From contig JAJZDI010000003.1 in the NCBI GenBank assembly GCA_021806045.1, positions 124,001-188,000 of the forward strand: 64,000 nt of DNA, given 5' to 3'. Position numbers and translations under genes: made by a program. This stretch comes from Actinomycetes bacterium. Lineage in GTDB: Bacteria > Actinomycetota > Acidimicrobiia > Acidimicrobiales > RAAP-2. Of this stretch, positions 21,260 to 31,035 are shown piece after piece. Numbering within the stretch: the first letter of the stretch is position 1; each line of letters opens with the position of its first letter. The notes under the pieces are model-generated. The model searched no databases. It saw only the letters and a list, made by a program, of their open reading frames with translations, and was not told the DNA's origin.

Positions 21260-21912
21260 ACGTGCGAGCCGTCGTCGGATCGATGCGCCGATACCCTTCC
21301 TGCCAACGGCTGACCTTGGTTGCCAGATGTGGTTCGGCAACCGGTAACCGGGCGCCTGCGAACATCCGGATCGCCGTGCATCCTGCCGGTTGGGCCGCCA
21401 TCGCAGGGATCCTGCTGGCGGCCTGCAGCTCGGCACCGACAGCTGCGACGCACGTGGCGCCAGGTTCCCCGCGGACGGTGTGCTCACTGGTGAACACCGC
21501 CGAGGTGAGCGCCGCCCTCGGCGAGCCCGCGTACGGTCCGAGTGGCTGCACAGTGCAGCGGGGCAGTCAGAGCATCGCTGACTACGTCGTGCAGGGGAAG
21601 ATCGCAGGGACGCTGCTCGAGGTGAGCCTCGCTTGGAGCACCACCGCTGTCACCACGTTCACGACGAGCCACAGCGGCCACGCCCGATACACCACCCAGC
21701 AGGGAGCGCCCGTTGCCCCGCCCACGTTCGCCAAGGTCACCGTGGCCGGGGTGCCTGCCTATTGGCAGGTCACCCCCCTTCCAGAGCCGGGCGATCCGAA
21801 GGCCATGCGGATCAGCGCCCTCAAGAACGGCTACGTGGTCAGCGTCTATTCCTCGGAGTTGAGCCAGCTCCAGGACGAGAAGGTGTTAGGCGCAGTCCTC
21901 ACCAACCTGTAG
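21256..21912 (+). CDS. Putative lipoprotein
   Basis: A 218-residue protein with a lipobox GILLAACSS, so it is expected to be lipid-anchored on the outer face of the membrane. The mature part has two Cys (about 76 and 96) and a DUF3558-like look (CSLVNTAEVSAALG ... GCTVQRG), but I would not assign the family. The ATG at 21256 overlaps the upstream stop (ATGA), giving a long 57-residue leader; an internal GTG near 21376 would give a normal signal peptide and is a real alternative. It is probably co-expressed with the SecD-head protein under the GntR regulator. Confidence 0.72.
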   Translation: MNVRAVVGSMRRYPSCQRLTLVARCGSATGNRAPANIRIAVHPAGWAAIAGILLAACSSAPTAATHVAPGSPRTVCSLVNTAEVSAALGEPAYGPSGCTVQRGSQSIADYVVQGKIAGTLLEVSLAWSTTAVTTFTTSHSGHARYTTQQGAPVAPPTFAKVTVAGVPAYWQVTPLPEPGDPKAMRISALKNGYVVSVYSSELSQLQDEKVLGAVLTNL

Positions 21913-22229
21913 GCACAGCTTCGCCGATCCCCGCCCATCCGAGCGGAACCGGACGGACGATCGTCTCGGATCCGGGCGTCTCCCGTCGGGCTGACATCCA
22001 GGGCACGGAGAACATGTCGGGACGGATCGGCCATCACGTGCCCCTGACCGGGCACCGACCAAATTCACCAGGCCGCCAGTCACCAGGCCACCAGCCTCGA
22101 TGCCCCGCCGCCGCCCGCCGGCAGCCGCCCCGTGGCAGCTCCCGAGCCGATGCCCGCTCGACGCCTAAGCTCTGCCCCTTGGGGACGCGTCCGGGGGCTC
22201 GGACGCCGTCGGAAGGGGGTGCTGCCGGC
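21913..22229. other. Intergenic region before the Gly-rich surface protein
   Basis: About 317 bp with no convincing gene. It holds a short imperfect repeat (caccaggccgccag / caccaggccaccag, about 22067-22095). The promoter of the downstream gene probably lies here. Confidence 0.4.
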
Positions 22230-25200
22230 ATGGTGCGCGTTTCGGAACGGGTCCGGCGGCGAGCCGGCCGCGCCGCGGTGGTCATGGTGCTGGCACTGCC
22301 GTCGACCGGCGTGATCTCGGCGATCACCGCAACCGGCGCCGGAGCAGCGACCACCCTGACCGTCACCAATTGCAGCGACTCGGGTGCGGGATCGCTGCGC
22401 GACGCCGTCTCGGCCGCCGATGCGACCGCCGGCGCCACCATCTCGTTCTCCCCGTCACTGGGATGCTCACTGATCACGCTCACCAGCGGACCGCTCGACC
22501 TGACCAGCACGGTGACGATCACCGGCCCCGGCGCGTCCGCGCTTGCCATCTCGGCCAACCACGCCAGCCAGGTCGTCACCATCACCGGCCCTTCCACGTC
22601 CGTCACCCTGGCCGGCCTGACCATCGAGGACGGGCAGGCCGGCCCCGGTGCCTCCGGCGGCGGCATCGACGACCAGTCGGCCTCCGGCGACCTCGCGCTC
22701 GACGGTGTCACCGTCACCGGCAATGCGGCCGGTGCCGGCAGTCCCGGCCTCCCTGGCAGCTCCAGCTCGACCGCACCCGGCGGGAGCGGTAGCGCCGGGG
22801 GGAACGGCGGGGGGGGCGGGGGGATCATGTTCGCCGGGTCCGGCACGCTCGCCATCACGGGCAGCACCATCGCCTCCAACTCCGCGGGTTCAGGGGGGAA
22901 CGGTGGTGACGGAGGTGCCGGCTCCACCGGTGGGGCCGGGGGTGCCGGTGGCTCCGGGGGTGCCGGGGGCGGCATCCTCGTTGCCACCTCCGGGACACTC
23001 GCCGTGGACAACAGCACCATCACCTCCGACTCGGCAGGTCCCGGCGGCGCCGGCGGCGCCGGCGGCGCGGGCCTCAGCGGCAGCGCCGGTGGCGGTAACG
23101 GTGGGGTCGGGGGCAGCGGTGGCGCAGGCGGTGGGATGTCCCTGTCCGCATCGTCGAGCCTGCGGATCTCCGGCAGCTCCGTGACGGCGAACCGCGGCGG
23201 CGCGGGTGGCGCCGGTGGTTCGGGGGGTGCCAACGAGGGCGGTGGCGGCAGCGGCGGGGGGGTCGGGGGTAGCGGCGGCACGGGTGGCGTCGGCGGTGGC
23301 GTGTCGACGTCCTCGTCGGGGACCATCGCCCTGACCGGCATCTCCCTCTCCTCGAACAGCGCCGGAGCCGGCGGGAACGGTGGCGCGGGCGGCGTCAACA
23401 TCGGCACCGCACCGGCCGGGACCGGCGGTGACGGCGGTGCCGGCGGTGCCGGTGGGGGGATGAGCGCGACCGGTCCGGCCGCCCTGGATGTCATCGGGGG
23501 TACGGTCGCCTCGAACACGGGCGGCGCGGGCGGGAGCGGCGGTGCCGGTGGCGAGCAGCAGGGCTCCGGCGGTCCGGCCGGCGTGGGCGGGCTCGGTGGA
23601 CCGGGCGGGGGCGGCGGCGGGGTCGCCGTTGGGTGTCCGGGGAGCTGTGCGGGCCCGTCGACCATCTCCGGGACCACTGTCACCTCGAACATGGGTGGCC
23701 CGGGCGGCGCGGGCGGGCCAGGCGGCGGCGTGAGCGGGAGCACGGCCGCCGCCGGGAGCGGAGGCGCCGGTGGGACGGGCGGTACCGGCGGCGGCGTCCT
23801 GGCCGCCGGCTCGGGCTCGTTGGGCCTCTCGGATAGCACGGTCTCCCTCAACGGCGCCGGTGCGGGGGGTGCCGGCGGCATCGGCGGGAGCAACCTCACC
23901 AAGGCGAACGCACCCAGCACCTCGTTCCAGGCGGGTGCCGGCGGGCAGGGTGGCTCCGGTGGGAGCGGGGGTGGTGCGGCCGCCGCGTCGTCGGTCTCGC
24001 TGAGCGCCACGGACGCGACGTTCTCCTCCAACACGGCGGGCGCCGGTGGTGCCGGCGCCACCGGTGGCAACACCGCCGGTGGCCTGAGTGGCGGCAACGG
24101 CGGCGGCGGCGGGTCAGGGGGAGACGGCGGTGGGATCTCGTCGAGCTCGTCCCAGGCGACCGCCGTCACCAGCAGCACGGTGGTCTCCGACGTCGGAGGC
24201 ACCGGAGGCGGCGGTGGTGCGGGTGGCAGCAGTGCCGGGACGGCCGGAACTGCCGGCGTGACCGGTCCGGACGGCACCGTCGCCGGTATCTCCCTTTCGG
24301 GACCCGCGACGGGCGACCTCACAGCGTCGCTGCTGGACGACACGGCGGGCGGGGGGACCGAGTGCGGCGCGGCGATGGGAACCGGCGGCGGCTACAACGT
24401 GGCCACGGACGGGTCGTGCTTCGCCGCTCCAGCGCCGGCCACCGACGACACGACGTGGAACGGCAGCGACCTCGGACCGCTGGCGAGCAACGGGGGTCCC
24501 ACCCAGACCCGTGCCGTGCTGGCCGGCAACCCGGCCATCGGGTCCGTCACCAGCGCCGCCGAGTGCGCAGCGGCCGACCAGCGGGGGGCGACGCGCCCGT
24601 CGACCCACTGCACGGCGGGCGCCTACGAGTACTACGCCGTGCTGCTGAACATCGATGGCTCCCAGAGCTTCGGGAGCTCCCCCACCTTCGAGGCGACGGG
24701 GACGCTGCCGGCCGGGATCACCTTCACCGGCACCCCCTCGTGCGCCACGGTCGGCGGCGGCACCCCGATCTCCCTCACCCTGGGGGCGCCCGGCGCGTAC
24801 ACCAGCTTCACCATCGACGCCGACTCGTGTTCCGGGCTCGCACTCGCCGGCCCCGGCGCCGGGAGCTACGTCATCACCTACGTGGGCGGGGGCTTCATCG
24901 TCTCCCCTGCCGACTTCACCGGCTACGACCTCGCTGGCGCGGACGGCGGGGTGTTCGCTTTCGGGGACGCCCGCTACCACGGCTCGGTCCCCGGGCTGGG
25001 TGTGCACGTCTCCGACATCGTGGCCATGGCGGCCCCGCCCGGTGGCGGCGGCTACTGGCTCGTCGGCCGCGACGGCGGGGTGTTCGCCTTCGGGGACGCC
25101 CGCTACCACGGCTCGGTCCCCGGGCTGGGTGTGCACGTCTCCGACATCGTGGCCATCGTCCCCACGCCCGACGGCGGGGGGTACCTGCTGGTCGGCCGCG

Positions 25201-25691
25201 ACGGCGGGGTGTTCGCCTTCGGGGACGCCCGCTACCGGGGCTCGGTCCCCGGGCTGGGCGTGCACGTCACCGACATCGTGGCCGCGGCTCCCTCGCCCGG
25301 CGGCGGGGGGTACCTGCTGGTCGGGTCGGACGGCGGGGTGTTCGCCTTCGGGTACGCCCGCTACCGGGGCTCGGTCCCCGGGCTGGGCGTGCATGTCTCC
25401 GACATCGTGGACGTGGCCACCACCCTCGACGGCGGCGGCTACTGGGTCGTGGGCCGGGACGGCGGGGTGTTCGCCTTCGGGGACGCCCGCTACCGCGGCT
25501 CGGTCCCCGGGCTCGGCATCCACGTCTCCGACATCGTGGCCGTCACGCCGAGTGCCGACAGCGGTGGGTACCTGCTGGTGGGGGCGGACGGTGGGGTGTT
25601 CGCCTTCGGGGACGCCCCCTACCGCGGGTCACTCCCCGGACTCGGTGTGCACGTCACCGACATCGTGGGGGGCGTGACCACGGGGAACTGA
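22230..25691 (+). CDS. Large secreted Gly-rich (PGRS-like) repeat protein with GGVFAFGDA repeats
   Basis: A 1153-residue predicted surface protein. A signal peptide (VVMVLALPSTGVISAITATGAGA) follows RRRAGRA. Residues about 40-140 resemble the start of a right-handed beta-helix (NCSDSGAGSLRDAVSAAD, ITGPGASALAI). Residues about 170-690 are very Gly-rich (GGAGGAGG) with regularly spaced strands such as TLAITGSTIASNSAG, as in polymorphic beta-helix and PGRS proteins. After a short domain (about 790-900), six 43-residue repeats of the GGVFAFGDARYxGSVPGLGVHV type reach the C-terminus. Such repeats occur in actinobacterial cell-surface proteins and may form a beta-propeller. The ATG at 22230 was chosen at the signal peptide. 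Adhesion or matrix function is only inferred. Confidence 0.8.
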   Translation: MVRVSERVRRRAGRAAVVMVLALPSTGVISAITATGAGAATTLTVTNCSDSGAGSLRDAVSAADATAGATISFSPSLGCSLITLTSGPLDLTSTVTITGPGASALAISANHASQVVTITGPSTSVTLAGLTIEDGQAGPGASGGGIDDQSASGDLALDGVTVTGNAAGAGSPGLPGSSSSTAPGGSGSAGGNGGGGGGIMFAGSGTLAITGSTIASNSAGSGGNGGDGGAGSTGGAGGAGGSGGAGGGILVATSGTLAVDNSTITSDSAGPGGAGGAGGAGLSGSAGGGNGGVGGSGGAGGGMSLSASSSLRISGSSVTANRGGAGGAGGSGGANEGGGGSGGGVGGSGGTGGVGGGVSTSSSGTIALTGISLSSNSAGAGGNGGAGGVNIGTAPAGTGGDGGAGGAGGGMSATGPAALDVIGGTVASNTGGAGGSGGAGGEQQGSGGPAGVGGLGGPGGGGGGVAVGCPGSCAGPSTISGTTVTSNMGGPGGAGGPGGGVSGSTAAAGSGGAGGTGGTGGGVLAAGSGSLGLSDSTVSLNGAGAGGAGGIGGSNLTKANAPSTSFQAGAGGQGGSGGSGGGAAAASSVSLSATDATFSSNTAGAGGAGATGGNTAGGLSGGNGGGGGSGGDGGGISSSSSQATAVTSSTVVSDVGGTGGGGGAGGSSAGTAGTAGVTGPDGTVAGISLSGPATGDLTASLLDDTAGGGTECGAAMGTGGGYNVATDGSCFAAPAPATDDTTWNGSDLGPLASNGGPTQTRAVLAGNPAIGSVTSAAECAAADQRGATRPSTHCTAGAYEYYAVLLNIDGSQSFGSSPTFEATGTLPAGITFTGTPSCATVGGGTPISLTLGAPGAYTSFTIDADSCSGLALAGPGAGSYVITYVGGGFIVSPADFTGYDLAGADGGVFAFGDARYHGSVPGLGVHVSDIVAMAAPPGGGGYWLVGRDGGVFAFGDARYHGSVPGLGVHVSDIVAIVPTPDGGGYLLVGRDGGVFAFGDARYRGSVPGLGVHVTDIVAAAPSPGGGGYLLVGSDGGVFAFGYARYRGSVPGLGVHVSDIVDVATTLDGGGYWVVGRDGGVFAFGDARYRGSVPGLGIHVSDIVAVTPSADSGGYLLVGADGGVFAFGDAPYRGSLPGLGVHVTDIVGGVTTGN
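24945..25688 (+). repeat. Six 129-bp in-frame tandem repeats
   Basis: Copies begin at GGVFAFG and run 43 codons each; the last is truncated at about 33 codons by the stop. They are highly similar at DNA level, suggesting recent duplication or gene conversion. Confidence 0.88.
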
Positions 25692-25758
25692 GTCTGGTGC
25701 GGCCGGCGGCGTGTCGGGCCGGTGCCGCCCGGCACGAGCCCGCGCCCCCTGGTCCCCG

Positions 25759-27576
25759 TCAACCGGAGGCAGCTGCCGCCGCACCGGGCAGGATCAGCGC
25801 GTGCGTCCCTGGTGGGCGATGCCAGGTCATCGCCACGACCCCGTCGGCGTCCACCACGGTCCGGGCTCCGAGTCGCCGGAGGTAGCCGATGGTCGCCGCA
25901 GCATCGGCGGGAGTGCCGATCTCGATGCCCGCATTGGGAACGATGACGAAGTACACCTCCCCGCCGTGGACCGGCACGGACACGCCAGCCGGGAAGAGCA
26001 TGTCGAAGGGGTAGATCCATCGCCGTCCCCCGAACCGCCCCATGACTCCCTGGGACACCACGACTTCGGCGTCGGGAGGCACCTTGGCAGCCACGGTGGC
26101 GAGGGTCGAAGCGGTAGCGGGTCCGACCCGGGCGAAGGTGGTCCGTGCCTGGGGGGTCGTCCTCACGCTCACCACCAGGGCCTGGACGAGGCCGGCGACG
26201 GCAAGCAGGCCGCACGCCCACCACACCAACCGGGACCGGCGTCTCGCCGCCCATACGAGGACGGGAACGGCCCCGGCGCACACGGCCATGACCGCGGCGA
26301 AGTTCTGGAACGCGGCGATGTGGCTGATGAAGATCCCGTTCGAGTACAGCGTGTTGGGCACCAGGACGACCAGGGTGAGCGCGGCGCCGATCGGGCTCAA
26401 CACGCCGATCGTCCCCGCTCCGGCCAGGTACTGGCCGGCGTCCCACCACCGGGAGCGCAACGTGTCCCACGGGTGGGACGGGTGCAGGAGCATGCCGACG
26501 ACGATCGCCACCATCCCGCCGATCCCGTCGCTCACCGGATGGCCTGCCAGGTAACCGTAGCCGGCGTTGAGGCTCGAGCCCTTGCCCGCGCCGGCGAGGC
26601 TCACCACACCCAGCCAGACGACGCCGGCGGCGATCATCGCCACACCCCACCGGCGCGTGGCACGCCCCGCGATCAGCGCGGCCAGCCCCAACGCCAGCAC
26701 GTAGGTGGCGGCGACGTCGCCGCACAGGAGGACGAGGACGACCCAGATCCACGCCCGTCGCCCTCCGGCCCACACGTCCCTGGCCGCGGCGACGACGAAG
26801 AACGTGGCGATCGGTTGGAAGTGCCAGTCGAAGGAGGCGACCCAGTACGTCCACGGGTTGGCGACGATGACGGCGAGCACACCGGCGCCCACCATCACGC
26901 GTCCCCTGCGCTCCGCCGGCCACTGCCGGTCCAGGATCTCGCACGCCCACCGGAACACGAGGGCGCCGGAGCCGGCCAGGGCCAGGTCCTGCACGATGAG
27001 CAGGGTGAACGTCGTGCGGGTAACCGTGTAGAGGAGCGCCAGCGGCCACATCAGCAACTCGAAGTGGCTCTGGTAGAACGAGTAGCCCCAGTGGGGATAG
27101 CCGAAGACGAACGTCGTCTCGTAGGGATCCAGGTGCCCGGTCCCGATCTGCTGGAACGCCTGGGAGAAGGTCGCCATGTCGGCCGTGAGGTCGAAGCGGG
27201 TCCACAGGTGCCAGCTCCATGCGACCAGCCCGGCGAACTGCAGAGCGATCAGCGCGGCACCCGACACCCACAGCCTCCGCATGGCGACCGACGCCAGTGG
27301 GCGCTGCCGCCGGGTGGCGCGCTCGTCCCCGGGCGGAGGCGGAACGCGCTCGACCCCCTCCCGGTGGGGCTCGTCCCCGGGCGGACCGGCCGGTTCGTCG
27401 CCGGGGGCAGCCTGGTCGGGGGCGTCCACGTCGCGATCCCCGCCCGTCCCGGCGCCACGATCGGTCACTGCCCCGGTCGCTGCCCCGGTCGCTGCCCCGG
27501 CGGGCGCGGCAGCCTGTCCGGAGCCCTGGGGACCGGGGGCCGGTCCGGACCGCTCCCCGCCGGAGCCGCCGGTCAC
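25759..27576 (-). CDS. DUF2079 family polytopic membrane protein
   Basis: A protein of about 605 residues with a charged, Pro-rich N-terminus (about 95 residues), then about ten or more membrane helices and a C-terminal soluble part. Family-type features: FDLTADMATFSQAFQQIGTGHLDPY and HWGYSFYQSHFELLMWPLALLY in the first loop, and SFDWHFQPIATFF later. DUF2079 proteins resemble membrane glycosyltransferases, but the reaction is unknown. The GTG at 27576 overlaps the ileS stop as GTGA; a later Met (MRRLWVSG) is possible. Co-transcribed with ileS. Confidence 0.82.
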   Translation of the reverse strand: MTGGSGGERSGPAPGPQGSGQAAAPAGAATGAATGAVTDRGAGTGGDRDVDAPDQAAPGDEPAGPPGDEPHREGVERVPPPPGDERATRRQRPLASVAMRRLWVSGAALIALQFAGLVAWSWHLWTRFDLTADMATFSQAFQQIGTGHLDPYETTFVFGYPHWGYSFYQSHFELLMWPLALLYTVTRTTFTLLIVQDLALAGSGALVFRWACEILDRQWPAERRGRVMVGAGVLAVIVANPWTYWVASFDWHFQPIATFFVVAAARDVWAGGRRAWIWVVLVLLCGDVAATYVLALGLAALIAGRATRRWGVAMIAAGVVWLGVVSLAGAGKGSSLNAGYGYLAGHPVSDGIGGMVAIVVGMLLHPSHPWDTLRSRWWDAGQYLAGAGTIGVLSPIGAALTLVVLVPNTLYSNGIFISHIAAFQNFAAVMAVCAGAVPVLVWAARRRSRLVWWACGLLAVAGLVQALVVSVRTTPQARTTFARVGPATASTLATVAAKVPPDAEVVVSQGVMGRFGGRRWIYPFDMLFPAGVSVPVHGGEVYFVIVPNAGIEIGTPADAAATIGYLRRLGARTVVDADGVVAMTWHRPPGTHALILPGAAAAASG

Positions 27577-30500
27577 GCCTTCGCCACCCACACCATGGCC
27601 GGCGGCCCCTCGCCCCGCTCCACCTCGGCGCCGTCACCACCGGTGCCGTCCGGAGGCGGGCCGACGGCCACGTCCACCGCCAGCACGTCGTGGGCGATGT
27701 CGTCCACCAGGTCGCCGCCCAGGTCGTCGAGCCCCTTGGCGAAGAGGTGGATGCGGTCGGAGACGTCGAAGCCGGACGCCTTGCGCAGGTCCTGGACGAT
27801 GCGGACCACCTCACGGGCCACCCCCCGCCGCACCAGGTCGTCGTCGAGGGTGAGGTCGAGGGCCACGACCTCGGCCCCGTCACGCGAGACGCTGAAGCCC
27901 TGCTGGGCCCGGACCCGGAGCTCGACCTCCTCACCGGTCAGCTCGACGGTGCCGTCCTCCAGCTGGACCACCACCGGCCGGCCGGCGCCCAGCTCCTCGG
28001 CGGCCGCCGGGCCGTCGACACCGCCAAGCGCGGCCCGCAGGGCCTGGACCTTCGGTCCGAGGCGCGGCCCCAGCAGCCGGAAGTTGGGGACCAGCTCGTA
28101 GTCGAGGACCTGGCCCAGTTCCGCGGCCAGCTCCAGCGCATCCACGTTGAGCTCGTCACGGACGACCGCCTCGAGCTCGCCGGTGAGCTCCGCGTGCCCG
28201 GCCGGCAGGTGCACCAGAGCCCGGGCCAACGGCTGACGCACCTTGAGGCCGGCCTCGCCCCGCGCCGCCCGGCCCAGCGAGGTGAGCCGGCGGGCGAGCG
28301 CCATCGATGCCTCGAGGGCGACGTCGATGGCACCGGTGTCCGCCTCGGGCCAGTCGGCCAGGTGGACGGACGCCCCGCCGTCGGGGTCGGCCCCCGTCAG
28401 GTCGCACCACATGCGGTCGGCCACGAACGGGCACAGGGGGGCGAGGAGCAGGGCCACGGTGACCAGGGCCTCGTGCAGTGTGGCCTGGGCGGCCAGGCCA
28501 TCCGCCGGATCCGTTCCCGGGTCCGTCCGCCAGAACCGTCGCCGGCTCCTCCGCACGTACCAGTTGGACAGGTCGTCCACCAGCTCGGCGATGGCGGCGG
28601 CCGCTGGTGTGGGCTCGTAGCCGTCGAGGGTGGCCGTCGTCGCCGCGACGGTGGAGTGGAGGCGGGAGCGCAACCACCGGTCGAGCACCCCCCGTTCCGG
28701 CGCCGGCGGGATGCCCGGGTCGGCCGGGTCGAACCCGTTCAGCGACGCGTAGGTGGAGAAGAACGACCAGGTGTTCCACAGGGTGAGGAGGGTGTCACGC
28801 AGCGACGCGTCGATGGCGTCGAAGCTGACCCTGGTGGGGGTCCACGGCGATCCCTGGGAGAACATCCACCACCGCAGGGGGTCGGCGCCGCGGGTGTCGA
28901 CGATGTCCCACGGGTCGATGACGTTGCCGACGCTCTTGGACATCTTCCGGCCCTCGGCGTCGACGATGTGGCCGAGGCACAGGACGTTCCGGTAGGGGGT
29001 CTGGCCCCGCACCAGCGTGTTGACGGCCAGCAGCGAGTAGAACCACCCCCGGGTCTGGTCGATGGCCTCGCAGATGAAGTCGGCCGGGAACGTGAAGCGC
29101 TCCCCGGCACCGGGGGCCTGGGGGTAGCCCCACTGGGCGGTGGGCATCGACCCCGAGTCGAACCAGGCGTCGATCACCGGGGCGACCCGGTGCATGTCGG
29201 CCGGGGCGCCGGCCGCCGCGCACTCGGCGCACGGCACCGTCACCTCGTCGATGGCCGGCCGGTGGGGGTCGACCCCGGTGACGTCCCGGCCGGCCAGCTC
29301 CGAGAGCTCGGCCAGGGACCCGGCACAGACGGCGTGGCCCGCCTCGCACCGCCACACCGGCAGCGGCGTCCCCCAGAACCGGTCCCGCGACAGGGCCCAG
29401 TCGACGTTGTTGGCCAGCCACTCCCCCATCCGCCCGTCCCGGATGTGCTCGGGGTGCCAGCTCACCGTCTGGTTCTGGGCGACCAGGTCGTCCTTGCGGG
29501 TGGACGTCCGGATGTACCAGCTCGGCTTGCCCCAGTAGACGAGGGCGGTGCCGCACCGCCAGCAGTGCGGGTAGGGGTGCGTGTAGGGGTGGCGGCGCAC
29601 CAGCAGGCCGGCCGCCTCCAGGCGGTCGTTGACCCGGCCGTTGGTGGACCGCACTGGCTCCCCCTCCAGCCACGCCACTGCACCGGTGAAGCAGCCGTCC
29701 GGCCCCACCGGGTTGAGGGCGGGCAGGCCGTGCTCCTGGCCCACCTGACGGTCCACCTCGCCGAAGGCGGGGGCGAGGTGGACGATGCCCGTCCCCTCGT
29801 CCGCCTCGACGAACGTCCCGGGGACCACCCGCCACGCCGCGCCCCGCTGGGCGGGCAACGGTTCGACGTCGTCGAAGGGGCGGGTGTAACGCAGGCCGAC
29901 CAGATCGGCGCCGGACACGGTGGCCGTCGGGGTGACGCCCTCGCCGAAAGTGGACTCGGCCAGCGGGGCGGCCACGATGTCGTCGCCGACCAGCACGTAG
30001 TCGAGCTCCGGATTGACGGCCAGGCCGGTGTTGGAGAGGAGGGTCCACGGCGTGGTCGTCCACGCCACCAGGGCCACGCCGTCGAGCGACGGCCGGCCCA
30101 GGGCGGCGGCCAGGCGGGCGGCGGCGGCTGCGCCTCCGCCAGCGTCTTCGCCTTCACTGCCGTCTCCACCGGCGCCTGCCTCCCCCGCCCCTGCGATGAG
30201 GGGGAAACGCACGTAGGCGGACTCGTCGACCACCTCGCGGTAGACGTCAGGCTGTCCCAGCTCGTGGCTGGAGAGAGCGGTGCCGCACCGGGGGCAGTAG
30301 GGCACGACCTTCAGGTCCTCGTAGAGGAGCCCCTGGTCCCAGATGGCCTTCAGGTTGGCCCACACCGCCTCGACGTAGTCGGAGTCGAAGGTCCAGTAGG
30401 CGTCGTCGAGGTCGACCCAGTAGCCGATGCGCTCGGTGAGGCGCTTCCAGTCGTCGACGTAGTTGCGCACCGACTCCTTGCACAGCCGGGTGAACTCGGC

Positions 30501-30842
30501 GATGCCGACCTCTTCCTCGATCTGGCGCTTGGCGCTGATACCCAGCTGCTTCTCCACCTCCACCTCGACGGGCAGGCCGTGGGTGTCCCACCCGGCCCGG
30601 CGGGGAACGGCGTAGCCCCGCATCGTCCGGTAGCGGCAGAAGAGGTCCTTGTAGACGCGGGCCCATACGTGGTGGAGGCCCGGCCGGCCGTTCGCCGTCG
30701 GCGGGCCTTCGTAGAAGACCCAGGGGGTGGCCCCCGCACGCAGCTCGACCGAGCGTTCGAACACCCGGTGGCGGGACCATCGGTCGAGCTCGGCTCGCTC
30801 GAGGGCGACGAAGTCGGCTTCGGTGGGGACAGGGCGGAACAA
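27573..30842 (-). CDS. ileS: Isoleucyl-tRNA synthetase, long type 2 form
   Basis: A 1089-residue class Ia synthetase charging tRNA-Ile. The HIGH-equivalent motif is in GPPTANGRPGLHHVWAR near residue 45, and the KMSKS loop in GRKMSKSVGNVIDP near 620. The CP1 editing domain lies between (WTTTPWTLLSNTGLAV). An anticodon-binding region and a C-terminal extension follow. The sequence around the first motif and the length mark the eukaryote-like type 2, often mupirocin-insensitive. The insertion at about 218-240 (AGAGEAGAGGDGSEGEDAGG) is low-complexity. A TAGTAT box near 30890 on the minus strand could be the promoter, leaving too short a leader for a T-box. Followed by a DUF2079 gene with 4-bp overlap. 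Confidence 0.97.
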   Translation of the reverse strand: MFRPVPTEADFVALERAELDRWSRHRVFERSVELRAGATPWVFYEGPPTANGRPGLHHVWARVYKDLFCRYRTMRGYAVPRRAGWDTHGLPVEVEVEKQLGISAKRQIEEEVGIAEFTRLCKESVRNYVDDWKRLTERIGYWVDLDDAYWTFDSDYVEAVWANLKAIWDQGLLYEDLKVVPYCPRCGTALSSHELGQPDVYREVVDESAYVRFPLIAGAGEAGAGGDGSEGEDAGGGAAAAARLAAALGRPSLDGVALVAWTTTPWTLLSNTGLAVNPELDYVLVGDDIVAAPLAESTFGEGVTPTATVSGADLVGLRYTRPFDDVEPLPAQRGAAWRVVPGTFVEADEGTGIVHLAPAFGEVDRQVGQEHGLPALNPVGPDGCFTGAVAWLEGEPVRSTNGRVNDRLEAAGLLVRRHPYTHPYPHCWRCGTALVYWGKPSWYIRTSTRKDDLVAQNQTVSWHPEHIRDGRMGEWLANNVDWALSRDRFWGTPLPVWRCEAGHAVCAGSLAELSELAGRDVTGVDPHRPAIDEVTVPCAECAAAGAPADMHRVAPVIDAWFDSGSMPTAQWGYPQAPGAGERFTFPADFICEAIDQTRGWFYSLLAVNTLVRGQTPYRNVLCLGHIVDAEGRKMSKSVGNVIDPWDIVDTRGADPLRWWMFSQGSPWTPTRVSFDAIDASLRDTLLTLWNTWSFFSTYASLNGFDPADPGIPPAPERGVLDRWLRSRLHSTVAATTATLDGYEPTPAAAAIAELVDDLSNWYVRRSRRRFWRTDPGTDPADGLAAQATLHEALVTVALLLAPLCPFVADRMWCDLTGADPDGGASVHLADWPEADTGAIDVALEASMALARRLTSLGRAARGEAGLKVRQPLARALVHLPAGHAELTGELEAVVRDELNVDALELAAELGQVLDYELVPNFRLLGPRLGPKVQALRAALGGVDGPAAAEELGAGRPVVVQLEDGTVELTGEEVELRVRAQQGFSVSRDGAEVVALDLTLDDDLVRRGVAREVVRIVQDLRKASGFDVSDRIHLFAKGLDDLGGDLVDDIAHDVLAVDVAVGPPPDGTGGDGAEVERGEGPPAMVWVAKA

Positions 30843-31035
30843 CGGGGAGGTCCTCTCGGGTCGCCACCGACCCGGCGGCCGGGGCAGCAGAGATACTACG
30901 GGGACGGCAGCGCAGTCGGGGGCGACGCGGCACCGGCCGCCAGGTCGGGGCGTGCGGTGGGGTCCGGGCAGGAGCAGTGCGGCGAGGTCCGGGGCGGGTG
31001 CACGGCCGGGCGACTCCCCTCCCTAGAGTGGCGCC

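Noticed and set aside
30843-31035. Possible Ile T-box leader upstream of ileS
   Set aside because: Actinobacterial ileS often has a T-box, and a GGTGGCGACCC-like string is present. The best promoter-like box (TAGTAT, about 30890) leaves only some 40 nt of leader and no specifier stem or full antiterminator was seen.
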